Assembly (NCBI RefSeq): GCF_012843265.1
Contig: NZ_JABAIT010000003.1
Span: 1-64,000, forward strand
Length of the DNA stretch: 64,000 nt
Direction of reading: 5' to 3'
Source: Bacillus sp. DNRA2
GTDB taxonomy: Bacteria; Bacillota; Bacilli; Bacillales; Cytobacillaceae
Below are positions 18,497 through 26,997 of this stretch, piece by piece; position 1 is the first letter of the stretch; each line of letters begins with the position of its first letter. Under the pieces are notes generated by a model. It worked only from the letters and a program-made list of their open reading frames with translations, made no database searches and was not told the DNA's origin. A program made the position numbers and the translations under genes.

Positions 18497-19288
18497 GTGG
18501 ATAAGGGGAAAATTGTCTCCCTTGAAGATCGAATTCCAAAGCTCAAGGAACAACGCAAACGTAAAGCCAATAAACGCTTAACCATTCTATTATTTTGCTT
18601 TTTCTTGCTCATGAGCTGCATCATCTATTTTCAATCTCCGTTAAGTCATGTAAGAAATATATATGTTAAAGGTAATGAAGTATATTCTTCAGAAGATATC
18701 GGGGAGCTTTCAGGGTTGACAAAAAAGACAAATATTTGGAAGGTCAATGAAAAACAAGTTGAAACCAATTTACGAAAACTTAAAGAAATAAAAGCTGTTT
18801 CAGTGAAAGTTCAACTACCTTCAACAGTCACGATTAAAATTGACGAGCATCAACAAATTGCTTATATCAATAAAGGTGATCGCTTTTCACCGGTACTTGA
18901 AAATGGCGAAATTCTTCCAGAAATGAATCGAGGCGCTTTTCCTGTTCAAGCTCCAATATTAGTTGGTTTTTCGAAGGGGAAAGTTTTAAAAAGAATGATT
19001 TCTGAGCTTCAAAACCTTCCAAAAGGCATTGTGAATTCAATTTCTGAGGTTCAATACTCACCGAAAGAAACTGATGAATATAGCATAAAACTCTTCATGA
19101 ATGATGGGTTTGAGGTTCATGCAACCTTACGTAGCTTTTCTAAAAAAATGGAACATTATCCTTCAATTATTAGTCAATTAAATCCAGAAGAAAAGGGCAT
19201 AATCGACCTGGAGGTAGGCTCCTACTTCAAAGCTTATAAACAGGAAGGAGCTGAAGAAGGTGAAAATGCTAGTGAAGGTGAAGGGTAA
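18497..19288 (+). CDS. divIB: Cell division protein DivIB (FtsQ family)
   Basis: 263 aa from GTG 18497, exactly the B. subtilis length. GTG 18488 is an in-frame alternative, but AGAGGTG (18484-18490) serves 18497. Basic cytoplasmic region (1-27), one membrane helix (about 28-46), an extracellular POTRA domain from about 50 (SHVRNIYVKGN) and the beta domain. Acts with FtsL and DivIC in the divisome. The 3' end overlaps the next gene by 29 nt and encodes a Glu/Gly-rich tail. Confidence 0.93.
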   Translation: MDKGKIVSLEDRIPKLKEQRKRKANKRLTILLFCFFLLMSCIIYFQSPLSHVRNIYVKGNEVYSSEDIGELSGLTKKTNIWKVNEKQVETNLRKLKEIKAVSVKVQLPSTVTIKIDEHQQIAYINKGDRFSPVLENGEILPEMNRGAFPVQAPILVGFSKGKVLKRMISELQNLPKGIVNSISEVQYSPKETDEYSIKLFMNDGFEVHATLRSFSKKMEHYPSIISQLNPEEKGIIDLEVGSYFKAYKQEGAEEGENASEGEG

Positions 19289-19967
19289 GCACGTCATCCT
19301 TTCATTAGTTTGCTTAGTTTTGGGGTTTATGATTGCCTTCTCTTATCAAAGGACAGAAGCTGAAAATAAACAGGCTAACATACCGGACAAGCAGTTGCAA
19401 AGAAATTTAGATTTACGGAATCAACTGATTGAACAAGAGGAATTGAACCGAAAATTGCAAAACGAACTTGCGAAAAAACAGCAGCAGGTTCTTGAAATAG
19501 AAAAGGAGCTTTCTTCTGAAGCACAGGTGTTTTTTAACCTTGCGGAAGACACCGAAAAATACCGGATGTTTCTAGGAAAAGTCAAGGTTAAGGGTAAGGG
19601 TGTTGAAGTAACGTTAGCTGATGGAGATTACAATCCGAAGGAAGAAAATGTAAATAACTATATCGTTCATGAACAACATGTCTTTAAAGTGATAAACGAA
19701 CTGTTTATTTCCGGGGCCTCGGCCATCGCAATCAATGGCCAAAGACTCTCGTCTAATTCCTATATCATATGTAATGGTCCAGTCATTACCATTGATGGCA
19801 CCCAGCAACCGGCTCCTTTCATTATTTCGGCAATCGGTGATCCAGATGTTATGAGTGCAGCAATAAATTTGACAGGTGGAGTTAAAGACCAACTAGTTAA
19901 TGATAATATAGTCGTTAAAATCGAAAAGAAGGAAAATGTTGTATTAGAGCCAATTTTGGGAAACTAA
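19260..19967 (+). CDS. ylxW: DUF881 family protein (YlxW-like)
   Basis: 235 aa from GTG 19260 (ATG 19266 also possible); AAGGAG lies at 19244-19249. One N-terminal membrane segment (about 10-27), a coiled coil (about 38-85), then the extracellular DUF881 domain with VKGKGVEVTLADG and the ISGASAIAINGQRL block. YlxW and YlxX are always found between divIB and sbp in Bacillus; the function is not established. Overlaps divIB by 29 nt. Confidence 0.88.
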   Translation: MKMLVKVKGKHVILSLVCLVLGFMIAFSYQRTEAENKQANIPDKQLQRNLDLRNQLIEQEELNRKLQNELAKKQQQVLEIEKELSSEAQVFFNLAEDTEKYRMFLGKVKVKGKGVEVTLADGDYNPKEENVNNYIVHEQHVFKVINELFISGASAIAINGQRLSSNSYIICNGPVITIDGTQQPAPFIISAIGDPDVMSAAINLTGGVKDQLVNDNIVVKIEKKENVVLEPILGN

Positions 19968-19986
19968 AAACAGGTGAAGCCAGGAT

Positions 19987-20712
19987 ATGAAATATTTAAA
20001 TTTTACTGCAATAGCTGTAATTATCGGTCTGATGCTAGCAATCCAATTTCAAACTGTCAAAAAACCTGTGGAAAGAGATACACGAGACACTTGGCAGCTT
20101 CAAGAGGATTTATTAAAAGAAAAAGAGGTTTACTCTAAGCTTCTTCAAGAAATTCGCTCCAACGAAGAAAAGCTAGCTAAGTATGAAACTGAACGGAGCA
20201 AAAGTAAGGAACAAGTTTTACGGGAAACCCTTGATGAACTAAAAACACAGGCGGGGTTAACGGAGGTTTCTGGAACAGGAATTATTCTGGTGATTGAGCC
20301 AGCCTATGAGGACGTTTTGTTTGCTGGAGATGTTCCAGCTATCTCTCCAGATTCACTTAAGCGTCTGGTGAACGAGCTAAACATGAACGGTGCCATGTAT
20401 ATATCAATTGACGGGAAACGGTTGATTAATACATCTGTTATTCGTGATATTAATGGCATTACAAAAATTGATGGCCATTCACTAAAGGATTTTCCAATCG
20501 AAATTAAGGTTATTGCCGAAAATGTCAAAAATGCTGAAAAGCTCTATAACCGGATGCAAGCTTCACAGGCTGCAGAGGAGTTATATAAATTTGACAGTTT
20601 ACGCGTAAATGTATCCAAACCATCCGATGACCTCACGATTCCTGCGTTTGAAGATACAATCAGAATAAAGAATATGGAACCAGTGGAATCCGAAAAAGGA
20701 GGCAGTAAATAA
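19987..20712 (+). CDS. ylxX: DUF881 family protein (YlxX-like)
   Basis: 241 aa, a paralogue of the gene just upstream: membrane segment about 5-22, coiled coil about 35-85, and DUF881 domain with VSGTGIILVIEPA, LVNELNMNGAMYISIDGKRL and FPIEIKVIAE. Its tandem placement suggests an old duplication. Role unknown; presumably anchored at the membrane facing outward. AGGTGA ribosome-binding site. The next gene starts one base after the stop codon. Confidence 0.88.
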   Translation: MKYLNFTAIAVIIGLMLAIQFQTVKKPVERDTRDTWQLQEDLLKEKEVYSKLLQEIRSNEEKLAKYETERSKSKEQVLRETLDELKTQAGLTEVSGTGIILVIEPAYEDVLFAGDVPAISPDSLKRLVNELNMNGAMYISIDGKRLINTSVIRDINGITKIDGHSLKDFPIEIKVIAENVKNAEKLYNRMQASQAAEELYKFDSLRVNVSKPSDDLTIPAFEDTIRIKNMEPVESEKGGSK

Positions 20713-20713
20713 G

Positions 20714-21076
20714 ATGTGGCTTCCGATTCTGGGATTAATTGTCGGAGTTGTTCTTGGACTGCTTACCGATATTCGAATCCCTGATGAATACTCAAATTAT
20801 TTGTCTATAGCTGTACTAGCTGCACTTGATACTTTGTTTGGTGGAATAAGGGCACATTTGCAAAATATTTACGATGAAAAGGTATTTGTGTCCGGATTTT
20901 TTTTCAATATACTTTTAGCTGCAAGTTTGGCTTTTCTGGGTGTACATCTTGGTGTAGACTTGTATTTAGCAGCAGTTTTTGCGTTTGGTGTGCGGCTCTT
21001 CCAAAATATCGCGGTAATTAGACGGATATTATTGACAAAATGGTCAACACCACGTGAAAAAATAGAAAAAAATTGA
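20714..21076 (+). CDS. sbp: Small basic protein Sbp (DUF1290)
   Basis: 120 aa (B. subtilis Sbp 121). Three hydrophobic segments (about 1-20, 28-45, 60-100) predict a small integral membrane protein, with a basic C-terminus ending in REKIEKN. Conserved family core DIRIPDEYSNYLSIAVLAAL and DTLFGGIRA. Always directly upstream of ftsA in Bacillus; function unknown. Confidence 0.88.
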   Translation: MWLPILGLIVGVVLGLLTDIRIPDEYSNYLSIAVLAALDTLFGGIRAHLQNIYDEKVFVSGFFFNILLAASLAFLGVHLGVDLYLAAVFAFGVRLFQNIAVIRRILLTKWSTPREKIEKN

Positions 21077-21084
21077 ATTATAAA

Positions 21085-21113
21085 AAAGGGAATAATTATG
21101 TTGTGACGAATAA
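21085..21113 (+). promoter_or_regulatory. Candidate sigma-H promoter of ftsAZ
   Basis: AAAGGGAAT (21085-21093) matches the sigma-H -35 consensus RnAGGAwWW at 8 of 9 positions. GACGAATAA (21105-21113) matches the -10 RnnGAATww at all positions, with an 11-nt spacer. B. subtilis ftsAZ is known to have a sigma-H promoter that raises FtsZ at the onset of sporulation. A TATAAT at 21117-21122 overlaps downstream but lacks a partner -35. Confidence 0.6.
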
Positions 21114-21187
21114 TTCTATAATATATTCTGTTTCAACTAAAAATTTGTTGTTCAATAACAGAAATTGCGAAAAGGAGGTGCCAATGA

Positions 21188-22468
21188 ATGAACAGCAATG
21201 AAATATATGTAAGTCTTGACATCGGTACATCCAGTGTAAAAGTAATCATTGGTGATATGGTCAATGACTCCTTAAATATTATTGGTGTTGGCAATGTGAA
21301 GTCTGAAGGCTTGCGCAAGGGCTCCATTGTGGATATAGATGATACCGTTCATTCAATTAAACGTGCGATTGAGCAAGCAGAGCGAATGATCGGCATGGAA
21401 ATAAGACAAGTAATCGTAGGTGTTACCGGTAACCACGTTTCATTACAACCGTGTCACGGTGTTGTTGCAGTATCAAGTGAAAATCGAGAAATATCAGATG
21501 TTGATGTAGCACGAGTCATTGAAGCTGCTCAAGTCATTTCAATTCCGCCTGAAAGAGAAATCATTGATGTTATTCCTAAACAATTTATCGTTGACGGACT
21601 TGATGAAATTACCGACCCTCGTGGTATGATTGGTGTTCGTTTGGAAATGGAAGGAACGATCATTACCGGTTCAAAAACAATCCTACATAACACACTACGC
21701 TGTGTTGAACGTGCGGGTCTAGACATTCTCGATATTACCCTCCATCCTTTGGCTGCTGGTTCTTTTGCCTTATCAAAAGATGAAAAAAGTTTAGGCGTAG
21801 CACTAGTGGATATCGGCGGAGGTTCTACAACGATTGCTATTTTTGAAAATGGATATTTGCAAGCAACAAGTGTCATCCCAGTTGGAGGGGACCATATTAC
21901 GAAGGATATCTCCGTAGGTCTACGAACAACCACTGAGGATGCTGAAAAAATAAAGATTAAATACGGACATGCCTTCTATGATCACGCTTCAGAAGAAGAA
22001 GTTTTCAGCGTTCCAACAATCGGTAGTGATCAGCAACAGCATTTCAATCAGGTTGAATTATCAGACGTTATCGAAGCGCGCTTGGAGGAAATATATGAGT
22101 TAGTCCAAGCAGAAATTAGACGATTAGGTTTTTCAGATCTACCTGGTGGAATAGTATTAACCGGTGGGGTCGCGAATATGCAAGGGGTTTTAGAGCTTGC
22201 TCAGGTTATTTTTCAAAATAGAGTGAGAATGGCAATTCCTGATTATATTGGTGTTCGTGAGCCACAATATACTACAGCTGTAGGTTTAATCCAGTTCGCC
22301 TATAAAAATGCTAGATTAAAAGGGAGAAAGCACGACCGAGATGGTCATGATATAATGGAAAAGCGTGTTCAAAAGCAGCCACAACCAAAAGCTAAGCCAG
22401 ACAAGCAGCAACCAGAAGAAAAAATGTCAACTAGAATGAAAAAGTTCCTAGGGTACTTTTTTGAGTAA
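21188..22468 (+). CDS. ftsA: Cell division protein FtsA
   Basis: 426 aa actin-fold ATPase that tethers FtsZ to the membrane. Phosphate-1 loop [14 protein letters not shown] at the N-terminus, the FtsA-specific SHS2/1C insertion (about 85-160), phosphate-2 loop [16 protein letters not shown] and adenosine motif [12 protein letters not shown]. The C-terminus carries a variable Gln/Lys-rich linker and the amphipathic membrane-targeting helix [22 protein letters not shown] is spaced 7 nt from ATG 21188. Confidence 0.97.
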   Translation: MNSNEIYVSLDIGTSSVKVIIGDMVNDSLNIIGVGNVKSEGLRKGSIVDIDDTVHSIKRAIEQAERMIGMEIRQVIVGVTGNHVSLQPCHGVVAVSSENREISDVDVARVIEAAQVISIPPEREIIDVIPKQFIVDGLDEITDPRGMIGVRLEMEGTIITGSKTILHNTLRCVERAGLDILDITLHPLAAGSFALSKDEKSLGVALVDIGGGSTTIAIFENGYLQATSVIPVGGDHITKDISVGLRTTTEDAEKIKIKYGHAFYDHASEEEVFSVPTIGSDQQQHFNQVELSDVIEARLEEIYELVQAEIRRLGFSDLPGGIVLTGGVANMQGVLELAQVIFQNRVRMAIPDYIGVREPQYTTAVGLIQFAYKNARLKGRKHDRDGHDIMEKRVQKQPQPKAKPDKQQPEEKMSTRMKKFLGYFFE

Positions 22469-22506
22469 ACGGCTATCAGGAATACGACGAATTAGGAGGA
22501 TTTGTC

Positions 22507-23646
22507 ATGTTGGAGTTTGATACAAATTTAGATCAACTAGCTACAATAAAAGTCATCGGCGTTGGTGGCGGCGGAAACAATGCGGTAAATCGTATGATTG
22601 AGCATGGTGTTCAAGGTGTTGACTTTATTGCAGTTAATACTGATGCTCAGGCGTTAAATTTATCAAAAGCAGAAATCAAAATGCAAATTGGTGGGAAATT
22701 AACTCGCGGACTTGGTGCCGGGGCAAATCCTGAGGTAGGTAAAAAAGCTGCCGAAGAAAGTCGCGAACAAATAGAAGAAGCTTTAAAAGGTGCCGACATG
22801 GTTTTCGTAACTGCTGGAATGGGTGGTGGCACTGGTACTGGAGCAGCTCCTGTAATCGCGCAAATAGCCCGAGAGTTAGGAGCTCTTACTGTTGGAGTCG
22901 TTACGCGCCCGTTTACTTTTGAAGGTAAAAAGCGTGCGTCACAAGCGGCTGGTGGTATTGCTTCAATGAAGGAAGCAGTCGATACCTTGATTGTTATTCC
23001 AAATGATCGTTTATTGGAAATTGTTGATAAGAGCACACCAATGCTTGAAGCATTCCGTGAGGCAGACAATGTACTTCGTCAAGGGGTACAAGGTATTTCC
23101 GATTTGATTGCCGTACCAGGGCTAATTAACCTCGATTTTGCTGACGTCAAAACCATCATGTCATCAAAAGGTTCTGCTTTAATGGGAATCGGTGTTGCTT
23201 CTGGTGAAAATCGTGCCACTGAAGCAGCGAAAAAAGCCATTTCATCTCCATTATTGGAAACTTCTATCGATGGCGCTCAAGGTGTCTTGATGAATATTAC
23301 CGGTGGCACAAACTTAAGTCTTTACGAGGTTCAAGAAGCGGCAGATATCGTTGCAACAGCCTCTGACCAAGAAGTAAATATGATTTTCGGTTCCGTCATT
23401 AACGAGAACCTTAAGGACGAAATTGTCGTAACGGTTATTGCAACAGGTTTTAATGAAGAAGTGGTTCAACCAAAAATGACTCGCCCAGCATTTGGCGGTG
23501 TAAAATCTGGCTTGAATTCAATCAAACGAGAGCCAAAACGTGAAGAAGTGCAGCAGGAAGCACCACGAACTGTACAATCACAACAACCAACTGAAGATAC
23601 ATTAGATATCCCAACATTCTTAAGAAACCGCAATCGCAGACGATAA
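22507..23646 (+). CDS. ftsZ: Cell division GTPase FtsZ
   Basis: 379 aa tubulin homologue that forms the Z ring. GTP-binding motifs [13 protein letters not shown] (about 18-30) and the tubulin signature [10 protein letters not shown] (about 104-113), and the T7-loop [11 protein letters not shown]. Variable linker from about 317, then the C-terminal peptide [11 protein letters not shown] that binds FtsA, SepF and other partners, followed by a basic tail. Strong AGGAGGA ribosome-binding site. Followed by a strong terminator that ends the dcw cluster. Confidence 0.98.
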   Translation: MLEFDTNLDQLATIKVIGVGGGGNNAVNRMIEHGVQGVDFIAVNTDAQALNLSKAEIKMQIGGKLTRGLGAGANPEVGKKAAEESREQIEEALKGADMVFVTAGMGGGTGTGAAPVIAQIARELGALTVGVVTRPFTFEGKKRASQAAGGIASMKEAVDTLIVIPNDRLLEIVDKSTPMLEAFREADNVLRQGVQGISDLIAVPGLINLDFADVKTIMSSKGSALMGIGVASGENRATEAAKKAISSPLLETSIDGAQGVLMNITGGTNLSLYEVQEAADIVATASDQEVNMIFGSVINENLKDEIVVTVIATGFNEEVVQPKMTRPAFGGVKSGLNSIKREPKREEVQQEAPRTVQSQQPTEDTLDIPTFLRNRNRRR

Positions 23647-23660
23647 GAATATATTTAAAA

Positions 23661-23691
23661 ACAAGACCCATTGATTGGGTCTTGTTTTTTT
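23661..23691 (+). terminator. Terminator after ftsZ
   Basis: ACAAGACCCA (23661-23670) pairs with TGGGTCTTGT, followed by TTTTTTTG. A 10-bp perfect stem and strong U-tract. Confidence 0.9.
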
Positions 23692-23728
23692 GCGCCTTCC
23701 GCCCCTAAGCGAGCCGCTTACGCTTTTC
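23692..23728. repeat. Probable fragment of a dispersed Bacillus repeat
   Basis: GCGCCTTCCGCCCCTAAG followed by GAGCCGCTTACGCTTTTC is GC-rich compared with its surroundings. It looks like a shortened form of an interspersed sequence I remember from Bacillus intergenic regions (CAGCGCCTAGCCCCT then TCGCTTACGCTTTTC). Assignment from memory only. Confidence 0.3.
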
Positions 23729-23793
23729 TACAAAACTTCCCCTTTTTTGTGTACAGGAAGTGACATACTTCTGTTACCTTGATACGTTATACT
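23726..23793 (+). promoter_or_regulatory. Candidate Spo0A-dependent spoIIG promoter
   Basis: GTGACA (23760-23765, five of six against TTGACA) and TATACT (23788-23793) are separated by exactly 22 nt. This matches the unusual spacing known for the Spo0A-activated sigma-A promoter of the B. subtilis spoIIG operon. Upstream, 23726-23734 read on the minus strand gives TTTGTAGAA, an 8 of 9 match to the Spo0A box TTTGTCGAA. A second box nearer the -35 is not clear. Confidence 0.6.
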
Positions 23794-23896
23794 TTTTCGT
23801 AACAGCCTACTAGAATCGCTTGAGAAGTTTGTTTCATGATTAAAACTAAAAGCTGTTCCCACCTTATTAAAACGGTCCAAGGAAGGGGGGAATAAG

Positions 23897-24832
23897 GTGA
23901 CCGTTTACCTTGATGTAATCTGGGCTTTAAACGTGTTATTTGATAGCCTCCTCTTGTTTTTAACAGCGATCATATTAAAACGACAGGTATCAAAGTGGCG
24001 TATCTTTTGTGGTGGGTTACTTGGTTCAATTATCGTGCTATTAGCGGTAACCCCGGTTCACCATTTGTCAGGACATCCGCTCTCAAAGCTGCTTTTTTCT
24101 ATTTTTATGGTGCTTATAGCCTTTGGTTATAAACGCTTCCGTTATTTTATTTCAGGGCTCATGACTTTTTACTTCACAACCTTTCTCGTGGGTGGTGCTC
24201 TGATAGGGACACATTATTTTGTTCATTTTGATTTTGAGTTATCCTCATCCGTTATGTTAGCAAGTGTAAAGGGCTTTGGTGATCCGATTAGTTGGATGTT
24301 TGTTCTCCTAGGTTTTCCGATTGCTTGGCATTTTTCAAAATCAAATATCGACAGAGTTGAAACTGTTAAAATTCAGGCGAATCATCTTGTAAAGGTGCGA
24401 GTTGAATTTGAAGAGATTATCTTGGAGTTAACTGGCTTAGTAGATAGCGGAAATCAGTTATATGACCCGATTTCCAAAGCTCCAGTTATGTTTGTTTCGA
24501 TCAAAAAATATATGGAGGAAATTCCCGAATCTATTGTACGAATTGTCGACAATCCGGACTCAGTTATGTTCGGTGACGAACATATTCCAACCAACTTAGA
24601 AGGAAAAATGAGAATTATTCCTTGCAAGGTGGTCGGGACAGAACACCAGCTCATGATTGCCTTTAAGGCGGACCAAATTGTGATTGAGCAGGATGATCAT
24701 TGTTTTATAAGGAAAAATGATTTAATTTCTTTTACGATGCAAGAGCTATCAAGTGAAGATTCTTTTCAATGTATCGTTCATCCCAAAATGTTGTCAGGGC
24801 CTAAAGAGCGCACCACGACTAAAGTTAGTTAA
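23897..24832 (+). CDS. spoIIGA: Sigma-E processing peptidase SpoIIGA
   Basis: 311 aa from GTG 23897 with the ribosome-binding site GGAAGGGGGG. About five membrane helices in the first 150 residues form the sensor part. The cytosolic C-terminal half is an aspartic protease domain with the catalytic motif GLVDSGNQLYDPIS and the EGKMRIIPCKVVGTEHQLM block. It removes the pro-peptide of pro-sigma-E in the mother cell after a signal from SpoIIR. First gene of the spoIIG operon; sigE follows 47 nt later. Confidence 0.95.
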   Translation: MTVYLDVIWALNVLFDSLLLFLTAIILKRQVSKWRIFCGGLLGSIIVLLAVTPVHHLSGHPLSKLLFSIFMVLIAFGYKRFRYFISGLMTFYFTTFLVGGALIGTHYFVHFDFELSSSVMLASVKGFGDPISWMFVLLGFPIAWHFSKSNIDRVETVKIQANHLVKVRVEFEEIILELTGLVDSGNQLYDPISKAPVMFVSIKKYMEEIPESIVRIVDNPDSVMFGDEHIPTNLEGKMRIIPCKVVGTEHQLMIAFKADQIVIEQDDHCFIRKNDLISFTMQELSSEDSFQCIVHPKMLSGPKERTTTKVS

Positions 24833-24879
24833 TAATACTATACTCAGTAAAATGAATATTTAGAAGGTGAGGATAAATT

Positions 24880-25599
24880 ATGAAAAGAATCAAACTACGC
24901 CTTTACTACTATTGGTATAAATTATTATTGAAACTTGGACTCAAAAGCGATGAGGTATATTATATTGGCGGAAGTGAAGCACTCCCACCTCCATTAACGA
25001 AAGAAGAAGAGGAAGTATTACTCAAGAAGCTTCCAAACGGTGATAAAACAGCAAGGTCGATGCTGATTGAGCGGAATTTACGCCTTGTCGTTTATATCGC
25101 CAGGAAGTTTGAAAATACCGGAATCAATATTGAAGACTTAATCAGTATCGGTACAATCGGTTTAATTAAGGCAGTTAATACCTTTAATCCGGAAAAGAAA
25201 ATCAAACTGGCTACATATGCCTCCCGGTGCATTGAGAATGAAATATTAATGTATCTAAGACGAAATAATAAAATCCGCTCTGAAGTTTCATTTGATGAGC
25301 CACTCAATATAGATTGGGACGGGAATGAGCTCTTACTGTCGGATGTTCTCGGGACAGAGGATGATATTATCACTAAGGATTTAGAAGCGAATGTTGATCG
25401 AAAATTGCTACTGAAGGCGCTTCATCAACTATCAGATCGCGAAAAACAAATTATGGAGCTGCGCTTTGGCTTAGGTAGCGGTGAGGAAAAAACACAGAAG
25501 GATGTCGCGGATATGCTGGGGATTTCACAGTCATATATATCTAGATTAGAAAAGCGCATTATTAAACGACTTCGTAAAGAATTCAATAAAATGGTTTAA
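24880..25599 (+). CDS. sigE: RNA polymerase sigma-E factor precursor
   Basis: 239 aa, the B. subtilis length. The first ~27 residues ([20 protein letters not shown] and following) are the amphipathic pro-sequence that holds it at the membrane until SpoIIGA cleaves within [11 protein letters not shown]. Region 2 has [30 protein letters not shown] and [20 protein letters not shown]; region 4 has [15 protein letters not shown] and [20 protein letters not shown]. The early mother-cell sigma factor. AAGGTGAGG precedes ATG 24880. Confidence 0.98.
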   Translation: MKRIKLRLYYYWYKLLLKLGLKSDEVYYIGGSEALPPPLTKEEEEVLLKKLPNGDKTARSMLIERNLRLVVYIARKFENTGINIEDLISIGTIGLIKAVNTFNPEKKIKLATYASRCIENEILMYLRRNNKIRSEVSFDEPLNIDWDGNELLLSDVLGTEDDIITKDLEANVDRKLLLKALHQLSDREKQIMELRFGLGSGEEKTQKDVADMLGISQSYISRLEKRIIKRLRKEFNKMV

Positions 25600-25719
25600 A
25601 TAAAAATAGCCAGGTTCTTGATTGAATTTCTATATTAAAAAAATATTTTTTCGGGCCAATCATTCCTAATTTTTCAAGGATTTTCCGTTTTTTTCGAGAT
25701 TTGCGTCTAAATGGCTTGT

Positions 25720-25747
25720 GCATATTTTTCCTTCTTGCGGAGATACT
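25720..25747 (+). promoter_or_regulatory. Candidate sigma-F promoter of sigG
   Basis: GCATA (25720-25724) matches the sigma-F -35 (GYATA) and GGAGATACT (25739-25747) matches the -10 (GGnnAnAnT) at every fixed position. The spacer is 14 nt, one or two shorter than the usual 15-16. B. subtilis sigG is transcribed by sigma-F in the forespore, so the position is right. Confidence 0.55.
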
Positions 25748-25763
25748 GTTTTTTGTACAGCAA

Positions 25764-25778
25764 CTCCTGTGAGGAGGG
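25764..25778 (+). promoter_or_regulatory. Hairpin sequestering the sigG ribosome-binding site
   Basis: CTCCT (25764-25768), loop GTG and AGGAG (25772-25776) form a perfect 5-bp hairpin. The 3' arm is the Shine-Dalgarno sequence GAGGAGGG for the TTG start at 25785. Translation would require opening of this stem, suggesting dampened or delayed sigma-G synthesis. Confidence 0.55.
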
Positions 25779-25784
25779 AATGGA

Positions 25785-26564
25785 TTGACTCGAAACAAAG
25801 TTGAAATTTGCGGGGTTGACACATCAAAGCTTCCAGTTTTAAAAAATGAGGAAATGAGAGAACTCTTCAAGCAAATGCATAAGGGCGATATTACAGCTCG
25901 TGAAAAACTCGTGAATGGCAATTTAAGATTAGTACTAAGTGTTATTCAACGTTTTAACAATCGAGGCGAGTTTGTTGATGACTTGTTTCAAGTCGGATGT
26001 ATTGGTCTTATGAAATCAATCGATAATTTTGATTTAAGTCAAAACGTGAAGTTTTCTACCTACGCTGTTCCGATGATTATTGGCGAAATACGCAGGTACT
26101 TAAGGGATAATAATCCGATCCGGGTGTCTCGCTCGCTTCGGGATATTGCCTATAAGGCCCTGCAAGTCAGGGAGAGACTGATGAGTGAAACCTCCCGTGA
26201 GCCAACAGCTGAGGAAATTGCCAAGGTGTTAGAAGTACCACATGAAGAAATTGTTTTTGCTTTAGATGCAATTCAAGACCCTGTCTCATTATTTGAGCCA
26301 ATCTATAATGATGGCGGCGATCCGATTTATGTGATGGATCAACTAAGCGATGAGAAAAATAAAGACACTCAATGGATAGAAGAGATTGCCTTAAAGGAAG
26401 GCATGAGACGCTTGAATGAACGAGAGAAATTAATTTTGCGAAAACGGTTTTTTCAAGGAAAAACGCAAATGGAAGTTGCCGAGGAAATTGGAATCTCCCA
26501 AGCGCAAGTATCTCGTTTAGAAAAAGCGGCAATTAAACAAATGAATAAAAACATCCAACATTAA
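25785..26564 (+). CDS. sigG: RNA polymerase sigma-G factor
   Basis: 259 aa, almost identical in sequence pattern to B. subtilis SigG (260 aa), starting LTRNKVEICGVDTSKLPVL with TTG at 25785. Late forespore sigma factor. Region 2 (NLRLVLSVIQRFNNRGEFVDDLFQVG), region 3 (RVSRSLRDIAYKALQVRERL) and region 4 (LNEREKLILRKRFFQGKTQMEVAEEIGISQAQVSRLEKAAI) are intact. Restrained by SpoIIAB/CsfB in the family. Follows sigE by 185 nt without a strong terminator between, so read-through from spoIIG is possible. Ends with a terminator. Confidence 0.98.
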   Translation: MTRNKVEICGVDTSKLPVLKNEEMRELFKQMHKGDITAREKLVNGNLRLVLSVIQRFNNRGEFVDDLFQVGCIGLMKSIDNFDLSQNVKFSTYAVPMIIGEIRRYLRDNNPIRVSRSLRDIAYKALQVRERLMSETSREPTAEEIAKVLEVPHEEIVFALDAIQDPVSLFEPIYNDGGDPIYVMDQLSDEKNKDTQWIEEIALKEGMRRLNEREKLILRKRFFQGKTQMEVAEEIGISQAQVSRLEKAAIKQMNKNIQH

Positions 26565-26587
26565 AGCTGCCAATATCGGCAGCTTTT
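26564..26587 (+). terminator. Terminator after sigG
   Basis: AAGCTGCC (26564-26571), loop AATATC and GGCAGCTT (26578-26585) followed by TTCG. The perfect 8-bp stem begins at the last base of the sigG stop codon. Confidence 0.75.
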
Positions 26588-26655
26588 CGTATTTTTATTT
26601 ATTTTTGCTGATTCGAAGACATATAATCTAAAAGAAGCACTGTGAGGTGAACAGA

Positions 26656-26928
26656 ATGGTCAAAATATCAGATTTTCAAATTAAAGATGTTGTGAATGTG
26701 TTTGATGGGAAAAGGCTTGGCAATATCGGCGACATTGATATTAATCTGAACACTGGAAAAATAGATGCCGTTGTGATTGGTGGAACAGGCAAAGTGCTCG
26801 GTATATTCGGTAAGGATGATCAAATTGTGATCCCTTGGAAGAATATCATTAAAATTGGTGAAGATGTTATTTTAGTTCGTTATCAAGATGCTCGTAGCAG
26901 TCAATATCTTGAAACAGAGCTAAAGTAA
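26656..26928 (+). CDS. ylmC: YlmC/YmxH family PRC-barrel sporulation protein
   Basis: 90 aa from ATG 26656 with GAGGTGA at 26644-26650; an in-frame GTG at 26647 lies within that site and is unlikely. A PRC-barrel fold is suggested by SDFQIKDVVNVFDGKRLGNIGDIDINLNTGKIDAVVIGG. The family is restricted to spore formers and sits after sigG in B. subtilis (ylmC). Molecular function unknown. ylmA, present here in B. subtilis, is absent. Confidence 0.85.
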   Translation: MVKISDFQIKDVVNVFDGKRLGNIGDIDINLNTGKIDAVVIGGTGKVLGIFGKDDQIVIPWKNIIKIGEDVILVRYQDARSSQYLETELK

Positions 26929-26997
26929 ACGCTTTTTTGCTGGGAGCAATTACGTCAATGTGGTACACTAAAGTAAAATGTTATGAGGGGTTAATTC

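Noticed and set aside
21184-21201. Five-codon mini-ORF (MNEQQ) overlapping the ftsA start
   Set aside because: Its ATG is only about 3 nt from the Shine-Dalgarno sequence, too near for initiation; the ftsA ATG at 21188 has the proper spacing.
25780-25788. ATGGATTGA mini-ORF just before sigG
   Set aside because: It begins 1 nt after the ribosome-binding site, and the TTG at 25785 gives the conserved SigG N-terminus.
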